Assembly: GCF_000758525.1 (NCBI RefSeq)
Contig: NZ_CP009241.1
Coordinates: 4,650,001-4,714,000 of the forward strand
Direction of reading: 5' to 3'
Source of the DNA: Paenibacillus sp. FSL H7-0357
Lineage (GTDB): Bacteria > Bacillota > Bacilli > Paenibacillales > Paenibacillaceae
DNA length: 64,000 nt
A program made the translations under genes and the position numbers. Under the pieces are notes generated by a model. The model was not told the origin of the DNA. It saw only the letters and a list, made by a program, of their open reading frames with translations, and made no database searches. Below, one piece after another: positions 16,494-26,360 of this stretch (position 1 is the stretch's first letter; each line of letters starts with the position of its first letter).

Positions 16494-17624
16494 TTGTTTT
16501 ACCACAATCTCAGAAGAATGGGTCTCATTTTTGGAGTCCTGATTCTCTTGTCGAGCTGTTCCACAAAGGAACCAGTGAACTTAACAAAGGAAGAAAATAG
16601 CAATAAGGCTGTAAGCCCGGCAAATCCGGTCAGGGAATACATCATAAATGACAGTAACAAGGTATTGCTGAATGCTGACAACGTTAGTAACATGGATGGT
16701 CATATCTTGGAACTGGCGCGTAATGAGATTTATGCCCGGCATGGTTATATATTCAAACGCAAGGATTTGGCCGGCTACTTTTCTTCAAAGAAATGGTACA
16801 AAAAGAACCAAAACTATAAAGATGCTTTCACGGACATAGAAAAGAAAAATATCGAATTATTACATACCTATGAAGCAAAGTACGCAGCCTATCAGTTAAT
16901 CGCAACACATACGGATGATTATCGTGTCAAAAATTACGAGGGCTCCAATACCTTTAAACAGCAACATATGGTTATTGACCTTAATGGAGATGGAATTAGT
17001 GATAATGTTGAGCTAAAGATCCCTACAACGAAAGGCGATACAACATGGACGCTTAAAGTAAATGGAACATCTCTTCAGTTTGACGGTGAAGACATGTTTC
17101 CTTATTTTGAAATTGTCGATCTTAATATTAATGATCCTTACTTTGAAATCGCTTTTCAATTTGATAGTCAGTATGATTTTTTTAGAGAGACTTATTTTTA
17201 TTACTATGACGGTCAAAAAATCAGATCCGTTGGTACCGTTCCCGATTTTGCCGCACATTCTTCTATGATTGACGGGCTTGGCACTGTTAAAGGGATTGAT
17301 CGAGCGAAGGAGCTGCAGACATGGTATCGTGAACTCGTATTCCGGTTAGATGCAGAGCATCAGCTCCGTGAAGAAGAACAAGATTTCTACTCTATGTCTC
17401 CCCCTACTGTGTTAACCGCCAAAAAAGAACTAAAATTGCAAAAACTAAGAAACTCAGATGAAGAATTTCTTCAAATCAACCCTGGTGATCAGGTGAGTTT
17501 CTTAGGAGAAGACAACCGGGGTTATATTAAGTTTGAGCTCTCCACAGGATTAACCGGTTGGTTTCAGGCAGGGGATATGTATGATTTCACTGATTATTTC
17601 GAAGGGCTGATATTATATGATTGA
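16494..17624 (+). CDS. YARHG-domain lipoprotein
   Basis: A 376-residue surface lipoprotein. The signal (LIFGVLILLSSC) ends in lipobox LSSC. The YARHG domain is at about residues 60-110 (NMDGHILELARNEIYARHGYIFKRKDLAGYFSSKKWYKKN). A beta-rich middle follows, with a calcium-loop-like IDLNGDGISDNVEL, and a C-terminal SH3-like strand set (INPGDQVSFLGEDNRGYIKFELSTGLTGWF). The YARHG domain is extracellular and its function is not established. TTG start with AGGGGGAT 5-8 bases upstream; the in-frame ATG at 16518 is a weaker alternative. Confidence 0.8.
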   Translation: MFYHNLRRMGLIFGVLILLSSCSTKEPVNLTKEENSNKAVSPANPVREYIINDSNKVLLNADNVSNMDGHILELARNEIYARHGYIFKRKDLAGYFSSKKWYKKNQNYKDAFTDIEKKNIELLHTYEAKYAAYQLIATHTDDYRVKNYEGSNTFKQQHMVIDLNGDGISDNVELKIPTTKGDTTWTLKVNGTSLQFDGEDMFPYFEIVDLNINDPYFEIAFQFDSQYDFFRETYFYYYDGQKIRSVGTVPDFAAHSSMIDGLGTVKGIDRAKELQTWYRELVFRLDAEHQLREEEQDFYSMSPPTVLTAKKELKLQKLRNSDEEFLQINPGDQVSFLGEDNRGYIKFELSTGLTGWFQAGDMYDFTDYFEGLILYD

Positions 17625-17659
17625 AGCAGCTTGAACTAACAAAGAACTCTCTCTCAATA

Positions 17660-17711
17660 AAACAGCGGCAGTCCAGGACGCTTCTTTACCGTCCATGAAC
17701 TGCCGCTGTTT
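17660..17711. terminator. Bidirectional terminator between YARHG gene and ABC exporter
   Basis: AAACAGCGGCAGT and ACTGCCGCTGTTT arms (13 bp) with an inner GGACG/CGTCC stem, between convergent genes. Confidence 0.75.
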
Positions 17712-17793
17712 GTATATATGGGGTCAATGAAAGAGCGTGAAGCTCTGCCAAAGTAGCACAACTCCTCCTCCATAACCTGCCACGTTAAGCCCG

Positions 17794-19533
17794 CTATACC
17801 GTCGCAAACTGGCTGTTGTACAACCGGGCATAGTATCCCCCGCTTTCCAGGAGTCCCTCATGTGTGCCGCTCTCGACGATGTCTCCGTCCTTCATATAGA
17901 GAATGAGATCGGACTCGCGGATCGTGGACAGCCGGTGGGCAATAACGAAGCTGGTGCGCCCTGAGATCATGGCGAGAAAAGCCTTCTGAATCCGAATCTC
18001 CGTCAATGTATCAATGCTGCTGGTTGCTTCGTCCAAGATGAGCATCGGCGGATCCACGAGCATAACGCGGGCGATGGTGAGCAGCTGCTTCTGGCCCTGG
18101 GACAGATTGTCTCCAGAACCGCTGATCTTCGTAGCGTACCCTTCCGGCAGCCGTTTGATGAAGCTGTGCGCATTCGCTGCTTTGGCTGCTGCTATGACCT
18201 CTTCCTCTGTCGCATCCGGTTTGCCATAAGCAATATTATCGCGGATGGAGCCTCCGAACAGCCATGTATCCTGCAGCACCATTCCGAAATTACGCCGCAG
18301 ACTGTCCCTGGTGATCTTATTAATGTCTATTCCGTCAATTTGGATTGTCCCGCTGTCTACGTCATAGAAACGCATAAGCAGGTTGACCAGCGTCGTCTTC
18401 CCTGCCCCAGTCTGTCCTACAATCGCTACACGGGTACCCGGCTTCACTTCCAGGCTGAAATTCTTGATTAGCGGACGCCCTGGATCATATGCAAAACTTA
18501 CTTTATCGAAGGTGATTGTGCCCTGGCTGGTGTCCATGACGTGAGCCCCTGCAGCATCTGGCGTTTCCGCCGGGAGGTCGAGAATGGCAAAAATCCGCTG
18601 TGCCGAAGCCGTCGCCATCTGCAGCTGGGTGATGACACCGGTAATCTCATTGAACGGCTTTGCGAACAGGTTCGAATAAATCAGGAAACTGGACAAATCC
18701 CCGACCGAAAAATGCCCACCAATTACAAGCGCGCTGCCGATCATCGCAATGACCGAGAAGGTAATATTATTGACCAGCCGTGTTGTCGGATTAGCCAATG
18801 AACCGTAAAACTGGGATTTGACACCTGCCTGGTACAGCTCATTATTACGGTCCGAGAAACGGGCGAATGAACGGTCCTCGTAGTGGTATGCCTGCACCAC
18901 CTTTTGTCCGCCGATAATTTCTTCCACATATCCGTTTAATCCGCCGAGAATCTTCGCCTGCTCACGGAACAGCTTCTGGGAACGCGTAGTGATGAACCGG
19001 GCGACAAAAAAGGTTGCCGGAGCCGACAGCAGCACGACTATCGTCATCACCGGACTAATGTACAGCATCAGCCCGATCGCACCGGCAATGGTCACAATAC
19101 CGGTCAGCAGCGTAGAGAAACCCTGCAGCAGCCCGTCCGAAACGGCGTCCATATCATTGACAAAACGGCTGATGCTGTCGCCCTGCGGATGATTGTCATG
19201 GAATTTCAGCGGCAGTACGTTCAGCTTGTCAAACAACTCACGGCGCATGTCGTAGACCGTCTTGTAAGCTATCCGATTAGTGTAATACGTCAGCAGCCAG
19301 CCAAAAAAGCTGCCCACAATATATACCGCAGCCAGGATCAGCAGCAGCCTGAGGATTCCGGCGAAATCAACCTCGCCCGGACCCACCATATGATCGACAG
19401 CCCGGCCGATCAGCAGCGGCCCGATCAGACTGGCAATCACGCTGATGATAGCGCAGATTACCGCGGTTATGGTCATGCCTCTAAAATGACTTGTATAGCC
19501 AAACATTCTTTTCCAGGTATTGTTGCCCTTCAT
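17794..19533 (-). CDS. Heterodimeric ABC exporter subunit, canonical catalytic Glu
   Basis: A 579-residue half-transporter (six-helix exporter domain plus ATPase). Walker A is GQTGAGKTT and Walker B with catalytic Glu is MLILDEATSSID. The H-loop His is in FVIAHRLSTI. The signature motif is non-canonical, LSQGQKQ. With its partner it should form a BmrCD/LmrCD/TM287-288-like multidrug or lipid exporter in the membrane. ATG at 19533 was chosen because AGGAGG precedes it by 7 bases and it overlaps the partner's stop (ATGA); the longer frame to 19593 lies inside the partner's gene. Confidence 0.9.
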   Translation of the reverse strand: MKGNNTWKRMFGYTSHFRGMTITAVICAIISVIASLIGPLLIGRAVDHMVGPGEVDFAGILRLLLILAAVYIVGSFFGWLLTYYTNRIAYKTVYDMRRELFDKLNVLPLKFHDNHPQGDSISRFVNDMDAVSDGLLQGFSTLLTGIVTIAGAIGLMLYISPVMTIVVLLSAPATFFVARFITTRSQKLFREQAKILGGLNGYVEEIIGGQKVVQAYHYEDRSFARFSDRNNELYQAGVKSQFYGSLANPTTRLVNNITFSVIAMIGSALVIGGHFSVGDLSSFLIYSNLFAKPFNEITGVITQLQMATASAQRIFAILDLPAETPDAAGAHVMDTSQGTITFDKVSFAYDPGRPLIKNFSLEVKPGTRVAIVGQTGAGKTTLVNLLMRFYDVDSGTIQIDGIDINKITRDSLRRNFGMVLQDTWLFGGSIRDNIAYGKPDATEEEVIAAAKAANAHSFIKRLPEGYATKISGSGDNLSQGQKQLLTIARVMLVDPPMLILDEATSSIDTLTEIRIQKAFLAMISGRTSFVIAHRLSTIRESDLILYMKDGDIVESGTHEGLLESGGYYARLYNSQFATV

Positions 19534-21266
19534 TGTCCCGCCTCCTCGCTGGAAAGCTGGGACTGGCAGATTTCCTGATAAACCCCGCAGCACTCCAGCA
19601 GTTCCTGATGACTGCCTTTCCCAACAATCCGTCCTTCGTCAAATACGATAATCTGATCCGCCTGCCGCACCGTGCTGACCCGCTGGGATACCAGCAGCAC
19701 GGTCATATCCCTGCTGCTCTCCTTCAGTGCCCTGCGCAGTGCCGCATCGGTCGCAAAGTCGAGCGCACTGGAAGAATCATCAAGGATAAGGATCGGAGGG
19801 GTACCCACGACGGCGCGGGCAATGGTAAGACGTTGCTTTTGTCCGCCGGATAAGTTCAACCCTCCACGCGCGACCGGTGTATCCAGCCCTTCCGGCAGCT
19901 TGCGGATAAATTCATCGGCCTGGGCTACAACGGCTGCCTGCATCAGTTCCTCCTTCGTTGCATTCTGCTTGCCCCAGCGGAGGTTATCGGCAATCGTCCC
20001 GGTGAACAGGAGCGCCTTCTGCGGCACAATGCCAATCAGGCTCCGCAGCTGATCCAGCCGGTATTCTTTGACGTTGACGCCGCCTACTCTGACTTCCCCC
20101 TCCACCGCATCATAGAAACGCGGAATGAGATTCACGAAGGTGGACTTGCCGGAGCCGGTGCTGCCGATAAGCCCCACGGTTTCTCCGCGGTTGATCACCA
20201 CTGAGATATCCTGCAGTGCAAGCTCTCCAGTCTTGTTGTAACCGAAGGAGACATGCTCGAATGAAATAGCAGGAGCTGCCGCTTCCATCACTGGCAGGGC
20301 GCTGTTCCCTTCATCCGAGATTGAGGTTTCAGCCGCCAGCACTTCATTCACACGATTCGCAGAGGACGCAGCCTTGGTAAAGAGGATTACCAGATTCGAT
20401 ACAACAATCAGCGCCAGCAGAATCTGGGTTACATAGTTGATAAACGCAATGATTTCACCCTGTGATAATCGGCCCGCATCAATGTGTATGCCGCCAGCCC
20501 ACAGAATGGCAATAATCGCTGCGTTCACCACCAGAGTAGTCATCGGGCCAAGCCAGGCAGAGATGCGTCCAACACGGATCGCCGTTGCCGTCAAATCATC
20601 CGAAGCTTCATTGAAGCGCTGCTTCTCCCGCCGTGCTTCGGCAAAGGCGCGGATGACGCGGATACCGGATAGATTCTCGCTCAGTACCAGCGCCAAATGA
20701 TCCAGCTTCTGCTGATATTTGCGGTAGAGCGGCGAGCTGCGGGTAATGATAAAGTACAGGATAACGCCAAAAACAGGTGTCGCCGCGAGCAGAATCAGCG
20801 ACAGCCGGAAATCGAGAATCATCGACATAATAATGGCCCCGATGCAGATAAACGGCGCACGGACTACGAGACGGATCAGCATGGCCACAGCCAGCTGCAG
20901 CTGATTCACATCACTCGTGATCCGGTTGATTAGCGACGGTGTACCGAAGGTATCCAGCTCGGCATAGGACAACAAAGAAATATGCTTGAACATTTTGTTG
21001 CGCAGCGAAGTGCCAAAGCCCTGTGATGCCCGGGCGGCATAATATTGGCAAACCATCGAGCAGCCGAAACCGAGGAGCGACATCAGCAGCATAAGCCCGC
21101 CCATCCGGTACACATAGGCACTATCCTGCCCGCCGATTCCGTTGTTCACGATCAGCGCAACGATGGTCGGCAGCAGCAGCTCCAGGATCGCCTCCAGCAG
21201 CTTAAAGATCGGCCCGAGTATAACTTCTTTTCTGTACGGTTTAAGAAAAACAGCAATTTTGAACAC
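19530..21266 (-). CDS. Heterodimeric ABC exporter subunit, degenerate ATP site
   Basis: A 578-residue partner half-transporter. Walker A GSTGSGKST and a canonical signature NLSGGQKQR are present, but the residue after Walker B is Asp (ILILDDSSSALD) and the H-loop is Gln (LLVSQRVSTV). This pattern marks the degenerate catalytic site of asymmetric heterodimeric exporters. First gene of the pair. GTG 21266 is favoured, because AGGTGAGG lies directly upstream; GTG 21278 would overlap that site. The substrate is unknown; the divergent LysR gene may regulate it. Confidence 0.88.
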   Translation of the reverse strand: MFKIAVFLKPYRKEVILGPIFKLLEAILELLLPTIVALIVNNGIGGQDSAYVYRMGGLMLLMSLLGFGCSMVCQYYAARASQGFGTSLRNKMFKHISLLSYAELDTFGTPSLINRITSDVNQLQLAVAMLIRLVVRAPFICIGAIIMSMILDFRLSLILLAATPVFGVILYFIITRSSPLYRKYQQKLDHLALVLSENLSGIRVIRAFAEARREKQRFNEASDDLTATAIRVGRISAWLGPMTTLVVNAAIIAILWAGGIHIDAGRLSQGEIIAFINYVTQILLALIVVSNLVILFTKAASSANRVNEVLAAETSISDEGNSALPVMEAAAPAISFEHVSFGYNKTGELALQDISVVINRGETVGLIGSTGSGKSTFVNLIPRFYDAVEGEVRVGGVNVKEYRLDQLRSLIGIVPQKALLFTGTIADNLRWGKQNATKEELMQAAVVAQADEFIRKLPEGLDTPVARGGLNLSGGQKQRLTIARAVVGTPPILILDDSSSALDFATDAALRRALKESSRDMTVLLVSQRVSTVRQADQIIVFDEGRIVGKGSHQELLECCGVYQEICQSQLSSEEAGQ

Positions 21267-21417
21267 AGTAACCCTCACCTAACTTATGTAGTATGTAATC
21301 ACTATGAAATAGCGTTAAGACCCGTTATGATTATGTCATACCTGCTTACATATTAATAATATTGGTTTCGTATCAATGCCATACTTAATTCATATGCCAA
21401 ATCCGGAGGTTTAACAA

Positions 21418-22287
21418 ATGGATATCCGACAGCTCAAATACTTCTTGGCGATTGCCGAGGAAGGACAGATTACTTCCGCTGCACGGAAGCTGCAAATGGC
21501 CCAGCCACCGCTCAGTCAGCAGCTGAAGCTGCTGGAGGAGGAGCTTGGCGTAAAGTTGGTGGAGCGCGGACCGCGCAGCATACAGCTGACCGATGCCGGA
21601 GTAATTCTGCGGGGCCGGGCACAGCAGATTCTGGAGCTGGCCGATGCCACCACGCGTGAGATTAGTGATTTTGCAAGCGGGCTGCGGGGAACGCTCTCCA
21701 TTGGGACGGTATCCTCCTCCGCGGCAACTCTGCTGCAGGATCGGCTCTTTGATTTTCACAAAATCTATTCCGGCGTCAAATTCGAAATTCACGAAGGCAA
21801 CACCTATAAGGTGATTGATCTGCTCAGCAAAGGAATCATCGAGGTCGGCATTGTACGCACGCCTTTTAACAGCACAAGTCTCGAATGTGTATATGCCGGG
21901 GCTGAACCTATGATTGCCGTGATGACTCCTGATTATGACTGGACGGACGGAGAGTCCTCTATTGATATCGGGGAACTCAAGGACAGGCCGCTGATTATTT
22001 ACCGCCGCTTCGAGCAGCTGATCCGTGAAACCTGCCTGGAGCACGGATTCAATCCGGATGTGTTCTGCATGAACGACGATGCCCGCACCACGCTGCTCTG
22101 GGCCAATGCCGGTCTCGGCATCGGCATTCTTCCGAAATCAGCCTTCGGCCTCATGAGAAACGACAAACTGCGTTATAAGGAAATCCGCGGTGAATCGCTC
22201 CGCACCCGGGTCGCCGCCGTATGGATGAAGGACAAATATTTGTCGTCACTGGCCGAGAAATTCATTGAATGCTTCAGAGCGGAGTAG
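21418..22287 (+). CDS. LysR-family transcriptional regulator
   Basis: A 289-residue LysR-type regulator: N-terminal winged helix (MDIRQLKYFLAIAEEGQITSAARKLQMAQPPLSQQLKLLEEELGVKLVERG) and a periplasmic-binding-like effector domain (LRGTLSIGTVSSSAATLLQ...GIIEVGIVRTPF...LLWANAGLGIGILPKSA). GGAGG lies 9 bases before the ATG. It is divergent from the ABC exporter operon across a roughly 150-base gap, the usual arrangement for a LysR regulator and its target. Effector unknown. Confidence 0.9.
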   Translation: MDIRQLKYFLAIAEEGQITSAARKLQMAQPPLSQQLKLLEEELGVKLVERGPRSIQLTDAGVILRGRAQQILELADATTREISDFASGLRGTLSIGTVSSSAATLLQDRLFDFHKIYSGVKFEIHEGNTYKVIDLLSKGIIEVGIVRTPFNSTSLECVYAGAEPMIAVMTPDYDWTDGESSIDIGELKDRPLIIYRRFEQLIRETCLEHGFNPDVFCMNDDARTTLLWANAGLGIGILPKSAFGLMRNDKLRYKEIRGESLRTRVAAVWMKDKYLSSLAEKFIECFRAE

Positions 22288-22311
22288 GCATGGGTATGGA
22301 TACACAAAATG

Positions 22312-22348
22312 AAAAAAGCGCTGAACCGGCATTATCCGGAACAGCGCT
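22312..22348. terminator. Terminator between LysR and MOSC genes
   Basis: AGCGCTG/CAGCGCT arms with an inner CCGG/CCGG stem; the minus strand reads into TTTTTT, so it mainly serves the MOSC gene. Confidence 0.75.
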
Positions 22349-22364
22349 GGCATTTCGCTTAAGC

Positions 22365-23111
22365 TTATTGGCTTGCCGGCCTATCAGCCAGATGAACCTC
22401 ATCTCCAACGCAGACGCGCCCGGTTTGGATAACGGAAGCATACACGCCGAAATGAAGCCCCAGCTCTTTGTTGACGATTTTCAGAAGCGAGGGGGCTTTC
22501 TCCGCAGTATCCGGGTCCATCGTCGTCATGACGCATCGCTCGCACAGCTCATTCACCTGCAGCTCCACCCCGCCAATCCGCAGCCTCCGCCCGGTCCAGT
22601 CTCCCTCAAACAGCGACTCATCACTTAATGCTATCACGAAATTCCCACGGAACCGGCGCTGATCGACCTCGCGTCCCCAGAGCGCCTCCAGTTTTCTCAG
22701 ACTGCCATCGGTAACAAGCAGAATACTGGCCTCATCCACCGACAGCAAATGCGGATTCTCCGGGTGCGGTTGCTTCAGGCCGGACATGCTCACCGGGATT
22801 TTTGTCTGGCTTTGAATCTCTTCAAGCAGCTGCTCGTCCCAGCGAAAGGTCCGCCCGTCCGCTGCAGTGACAGCGACCTCCCCATCCCGGTAACGCGCCT
22901 GATAGGTAAGCATATTCGGTATATTGCGGGCCGTAACGAATCGCTTCCAGCCCTGTTTCCTTTCATCATAAAAAGAGCAAACCCGATCGCCTACGACGCC
23001 GTAGGATTCAATGTCGCAAGCCTCCAGCTGCTCTCCCGCGAACGATTTGACCGGATACCGGTTGATTTCACGGATCACACCAACAGTCAATGTCAAAGTC
23101 TGTTCCTCCAT
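22365..23111 (-). CDS. MOSC-domain protein
   Basis: A 248-residue protein with an N-terminal MOSC beta-barrel (IREINRYPVKSFAGEQLEACDIESYGVVGDR) and a MOSC domain containing the conserved cysteine in VNELCERCVMTTMDPDT. MOSC domains bind molybdenum cofactor or pyridoxal phosphate and move sulfur or reduce N-hydroxylated compounds (YiiM, mARC relatives). No partner gene is adjacent, so substrate and partner are unknown. ATG with GGAGGAACAG upstream. Confidence 0.85.
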   Translation of the reverse strand: MEEQTLTLTVGVIREINRYPVKSFAGEQLEACDIESYGVVGDRVCSFYDERKQGWKRFVTARNIPNMLTYQARYRDGEVAVTAADGRTFRWDEQLLEEIQSQTKIPVSMSGLKQPHPENPHLLSVDEASILLVTDGSLRKLEALWGREVDQRRFRGNFVIALSDESLFEGDWTGRRLRIGGVELQVNELCERCVMTTMDPDTAEKAPSLLKIVNKELGLHFGVYASVIQTGRVCVGDEVHLADRPASQ

Positions 23112-23185
23112 TTGTCCTAGAAATTACATAAGCTTATTGTACCCGATTTCGCCTTAAATTGTAGCTCTCTTGAAGCAGGCCTCAA

Positions 23186-23223
23186 CAAAAAAAGGAAGCC
23201 TCATCTTTACGATGAGACGTCCT
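23186..23223 (-). terminator. Terminator of htpG
   Basis: AGGACGTCTCAT-N7-ATGAGGCTTCCT (12 bp, one mismatch, one G-U) followed by TTTTTTT on the minus strand, about 65 bases after the htpG stop. Confidence 0.75.
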
Positions 23224-23287
23224 CTCTCTCTGGGTAGCCGTTGGGCGAAGCCTTCAGTGATGCTCCAGTTCGGCAAATGCCGCCATT

Positions 23288-25168
23288 CTATACCATGATT
23301 TTGCAAATATCGTTCGTGAACTGTACAGGATCATTAACCTGCAAGCCCTCGATCAGCAGCGCCTGATTGTAGAGCAGGTTCGTGTAAAGGCCCAGCTTCT
23401 CCTGATCCCCTTCGGCAGCAGCCTTCAAGGACTTGAAGACGTCGTGGTTAATATTGATTTCCAGTACCTTATCCGCCTGTACCTCTTGTCCGTTCGGCAT
23501 CGCTTTGAGGATTTTTTCCATCTCGATGGTCAGCTCGCCTTCCGTGGACAGGCAGACCGGATGACTCTTAAGTCGTTTAGAGGCTTTGACTGCCTTCACT
23601 TTGCCCGACAGAATACCCTGCATCGCGTCGAACAGCCCTTTGTTCTCGTTTTCCTCTTCTTCCGAAGGCTTGTCAGCTGCATCTGCTTCAATCCCCAGAT
23701 CACCGCTGGATACATTTTTGAATTCTTTTTCCTTATAGTTCATGATCATCTTGATCGCGAACTCATCGATATCATCGGTGAAATAGAGCATTTCATAACC
23801 CTTGTCCAATACCATTTCAGTCTGCGGCAGCTTCTCGATCCGCTCTACCGATTCCCCGGAAGCATAATAGATATACTTCTGGTCTTCCGGCATTCTTTCC
23901 ACGTATTCAGCCAGCGTAACCAGCTTCTTCTCCTTGGAGGAGTGGAACATCAGCAGGTCCTGGAGGGTTTCTTTTTCCATGCCATAGTCATTGTAGACTC
24001 CGAATTTAAGCTGTCTGCCAAAAGACTTGTAGAATGTCTCGTATTTCTCTCTTTCATCCTTCAGCAGGCTCAGGAGCTGGCTCTTAATCTTGCTCTTGAT
24101 GTTCTTGGCAATCAGGGTCAGCTGGCGGTCATGCTGCAGCAGCTCTCTGGAGATATTGAGCGACAGATCCTCGGAATCGACCATCCCTTTGACAAAGCTG
24201 AAGTAATCCGGCAGCAGATCCCCGCATTTGTTCATAATCAGCACGCCGTTGGAGTACAGTTCAAGACCTTTTTCATACTCCTTGGTGTAATAATCAAACG
24301 GTGTATTTTCCGGAATGAACAGGATCGCATTATAGACTACAGCACCATCGGCACTGATATGGATATGCTTCAGCGGTTTATCGAAGCCGTAGCGTTTTTC
24401 GGCATAGAAGTTGTCATAGTCCTCTGTGGTCAGCTCGTTTTTGTTCTTGCGCCAGATCGGCACCATGCTGTTCACAGTCTGCTCTTCTTTGGTTTCCTCG
24501 AACTCGCCTTCGCTGCCTTCCTTAGGCTGACTGCCGGTAATATCCATCTTGATCGGGAAACGGATAAAGTCAGAATATTTCTTGATGATGGATTTCAGGC
24601 GGTAATCTTCCAGGAACTCATCGTAGTTGTCTTCTTCACTGTTCTCTTTAATCTTCAAAATAATCTCGGTGCCGACAGCATCCTTCTCGAACGGTTCGAT
24701 CGTATATCCATCCGCGCCCTGGGACTCCCATTTGTACGCCTGGTCGCTGCCCAGCGCCTTGCTGATTACAGTAACATCGTCCGCTACCATAAATGCAGAG
24801 TAGAACCCGACACCGAACTGGCCGATAATATTGTGGCCGTCCTTCGACTCATTGTCCTTTTTGAATGCAAAAGAGCCGCTGTTCGCGATAATCCCCAGAT
24901 TGTTCTCCAATTCTTCCTGCGTCATCCCGATCCCTGTATCAGAGATGGTCAACGTGCGGCTGACCTTGTCGGCAGTCACTTTAATGAAATAATCCTCTTT
25001 ATTGAACACCAGCGCATCATCTGCCAGCGCTTTGTAATAGATTTTATCAATGGCATCGCTTGCGTTGGAGATCAGCTCCCGCAGGAAAATTTCCCGCTGT
25101 GTATAAATGGAGTTAATCATCATCTCTAGTAGTCTCTTCGATTCGGCTTTAAACTCTTTTTTGGCCAT
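23288..25168 (-). CDS. htpG: Molecular chaperone HtpG (Hsp90)
   Basis: A 626-residue ATP-dependent chaperone. The GHKL ATPase domain carries [24 protein letters not shown], the lid GIIANSGS and [15 protein letters not shown]. The middle domain has the conserved NISRELLQ with its catalytic Arg. The C-terminal dimerisation domain follows ([19 protein letters not shown]). Full family length. AAAGGAG is 9-10 bases before the ATG. It is monocistronic, with a perfect CIRCE element between promoter and start, pointing to HrcA control. Confidence 0.97.
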   Translation of the reverse strand: MAKKEFKAESKRLLEMMINSIYTQREIFLRELISNASDAIDKIYYKALADDALVFNKEDYFIKVTADKVSRTLTISDTGIGMTQEELENNLGIIANSGSFAFKKDNESKDGHNIIGQFGVGFYSAFMVADDVTVISKALGSDQAYKWESQGADGYTIEPFEKDAVGTEIILKIKENSEEDNYDEFLEDYRLKSIIKKYSDFIRFPIKMDITGSQPKEGSEGEFEETKEEQTVNSMVPIWRKNKNELTTEDYDNFYAEKRYGFDKPLKHIHISADGAVVYNAILFIPENTPFDYYTKEYEKGLELYSNGVLIMNKCGDLLPDYFSFVKGMVDSEDLSLNISRELLQHDRQLTLIAKNIKSKIKSQLLSLLKDEREKYETFYKSFGRQLKFGVYNDYGMEKETLQDLLMFHSSKEKKLVTLAEYVERMPEDQKYIYYASGESVERIEKLPQTEMVLDKGYEMLYFTDDIDEFAIKMIMNYKEKEFKNVSSGDLGIEADAADKPSEEEENENKGLFDAMQGILSGKVKAVKASKRLKSHPVCLSTEGELTIEMEKILKAMPNGQEVQADKVLEININHDVFKSLKAAAEGDQEKLGLYTNLLYNQALLIEGLQVNDPVQFTNDICKIMV

Positions 25169-25219
25169 GAATAAAATAATCTCCTTTCAAAAATAACTCT
25201 TCTGTTTGCTCTCTGGAAA

Positions 25220-25246
25220 TTAGCACTCCACTCGAATGAGTGCTAA
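25220..25246 (-). promoter_or_regulatory. CIRCE operator (HrcA binding site) before htpG
   Basis: TTAGCACTC-N9-GAGTGCTAA, an exact match to the CIRCE consensus, beginning about 10 bases downstream of the -10 hexamer and 51 bases before the htpG start. HrcA bound here should block transcription until heat or misfolded protein titrates GroEL. Confidence 0.95.
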
Positions 25247-25256
25247 CACTTCCTTT

Positions 25257-25286
25257 TATATACCATATTCTCGTTTTTGATGTCAA
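25257..25286 (-). promoter_or_regulatory. Sigma-A promoter of htpG
   Basis: TTGACA (25281-25286), 18-base spacer, TATATA (25257-25262) on the minus strand, directly upstream of the CIRCE element. Confidence 0.7.
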
Positions 25287-25344
25287 TATCTTGCTGCATA
25301 CTAGCCTGTTAAAAAGTCACTTTTCTATCGTTCCTCCGAGCATT

Positions 25345-26241
25345 TCACAGCGCCACCGTCTTCGTCTTTGCATCTGCCAGCAGCATCTGAATCAGCGATT
25401 GCAGCGGCAGTGATTTCCACTTCTTGGGATGCAGCAGCAGCTGCAGATCGAAATGAATTTCCGGATGGGCAAAAGACAGCTCCGCCAGGTTCCCCCGCTC
25501 GATCTCCTCCTCGGCGACGATTCTTGGCAGCAAGGCAATGCCCAGCCCGTTGCGCACGCAACGCTTGATCGCCTCCAGATTCGACAGCTCAAAGCCGATG
25601 CGGAAAACAATCCCATGCTCCCGCAGCAGATTCTCGAACAGGCTGCGGTAAATACAGCTCTCCTCGGAAACGATCAGCTCACAATTGTTCAGATCCTGCA
25701 GTGTCACGTCCGCAAGTTGGGCCAGCGGATGGGTGGCAGGTGCAACCAACACCAGCGGTTCATCTCTGATGATCGTCCGCTCAAGCACGGAGTCGGTGGC
25801 ATTCCGGTCCAGCATTAAGCCGATATCCACTTCACCGTCCCGGATCTTCGCCACCAGATTGGCTTCCTGCTCGGTCTGCAGATGAATGTTCAGTCCCGGA
25901 AAAGTCGTGCGCAGCTGCTGCAGGAACGGCGGCAAATAAAACGCAGCCAAGGAATCAATGGTCCCGATCGTCAGCGTCCCGCCGATTTGTTGAGCGATCG
26001 TCTCCTTGGAGCGGTCATACAAATCCAGAATCTCCACGAACAGCTTCAACAGCTCTTCTCCAGGTGGAGTCAGGCGCAGCGCACGTCCATGCCGCTCTAT
26101 CAGTGGAACCCCGTATTCCTTCTCTATCTTCTGAATTTGCATCGTCACACTGGACTGCGCATAGCCCAGCTCTTCAGCCGCGCGGGTAAAGCTCTGCCGT
26201 TTCGCGACTTCGCGGAAGGTCCGCATATATGTTAAATCCAT
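25345..26241 (-). CDS. LysR-family transcriptional regulator (CysL/YwfK-like)
   Basis: A 298-residue LysR protein: winged helix MDLTYMRTFREVAKRQSFTRAAEELGYAQSSVTMQIQKIEKEYGVPLIERHGRALRLTPPG, and an effector domain with GTLTIGTIDSLAAFYLP, DGEVDIGLMLDR and CVRNGLGIALLPRIVA. It is divergent from the dapA-like gene at 26361, with two dyad sequences in the 119-base gap, so it is the likely regulator of that gene and of itself. The effector is unknown. Confidence 0.9.
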   Translation of the reverse strand: MDLTYMRTFREVAKRQSFTRAAEELGYAQSSVTMQIQKIEKEYGVPLIERHGRALRLTPPGEELLKLFVEILDLYDRSKETIAQQIGGTLTIGTIDSLAAFYLPPFLQQLRTTFPGLNIHLQTEQEANLVAKIRDGEVDIGLMLDRNATDSVLERTIIRDEPLVLVAPATHPLAQLADVTLQDLNNCELIVSEESCIYRSLFENLLREHGIVFRIGFELSNLEAIKRCVRNGLGIALLPRIVAEEEIERGNLAELSFAHPEIHFDLQLLLHPKKWKSLPLQSLIQMLLADAKTKTVAL

Positions 26242-26255
26242 AACCTCACCCTAAC

Positions 26256-26270
26256 ATCAATATTATTGAT
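26256..26270. promoter_or_regulatory. LysR-type T-N11-A operator candidate
   Basis: ATC-N9-GAT (ATCAATATTATTGAT), containing the T-N11-A core of LysR sites, 15 bases before the LysR start; suited to autoregulation. Confidence 0.45.
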
Positions 26271-26300
26271 AACCCACATCATTTATTATAGCTAACGCCG

Positions 26301-26314
26301 ATGGAATATTCCAT
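26301..26314. promoter_or_regulatory. Perfect palindrome between LysR and dapA-like genes
   Basis: ATGGAATATTCCAT, a perfect 14-base palindrome 47 bases before the dapA-like start; a candidate regulator-binding site. Confidence 0.4.
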
Positions 26315-26360
26315 GCTACAGTAAGATAAAAGGATTTCAACATTTTGGAGGACGATATTC

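Noticed and set aside
23444..25129. 561-codon open frame opposite htpG
   Set aside because: Antisense shadow of a highly biased gene; no start signals and a composition unlike a protein.
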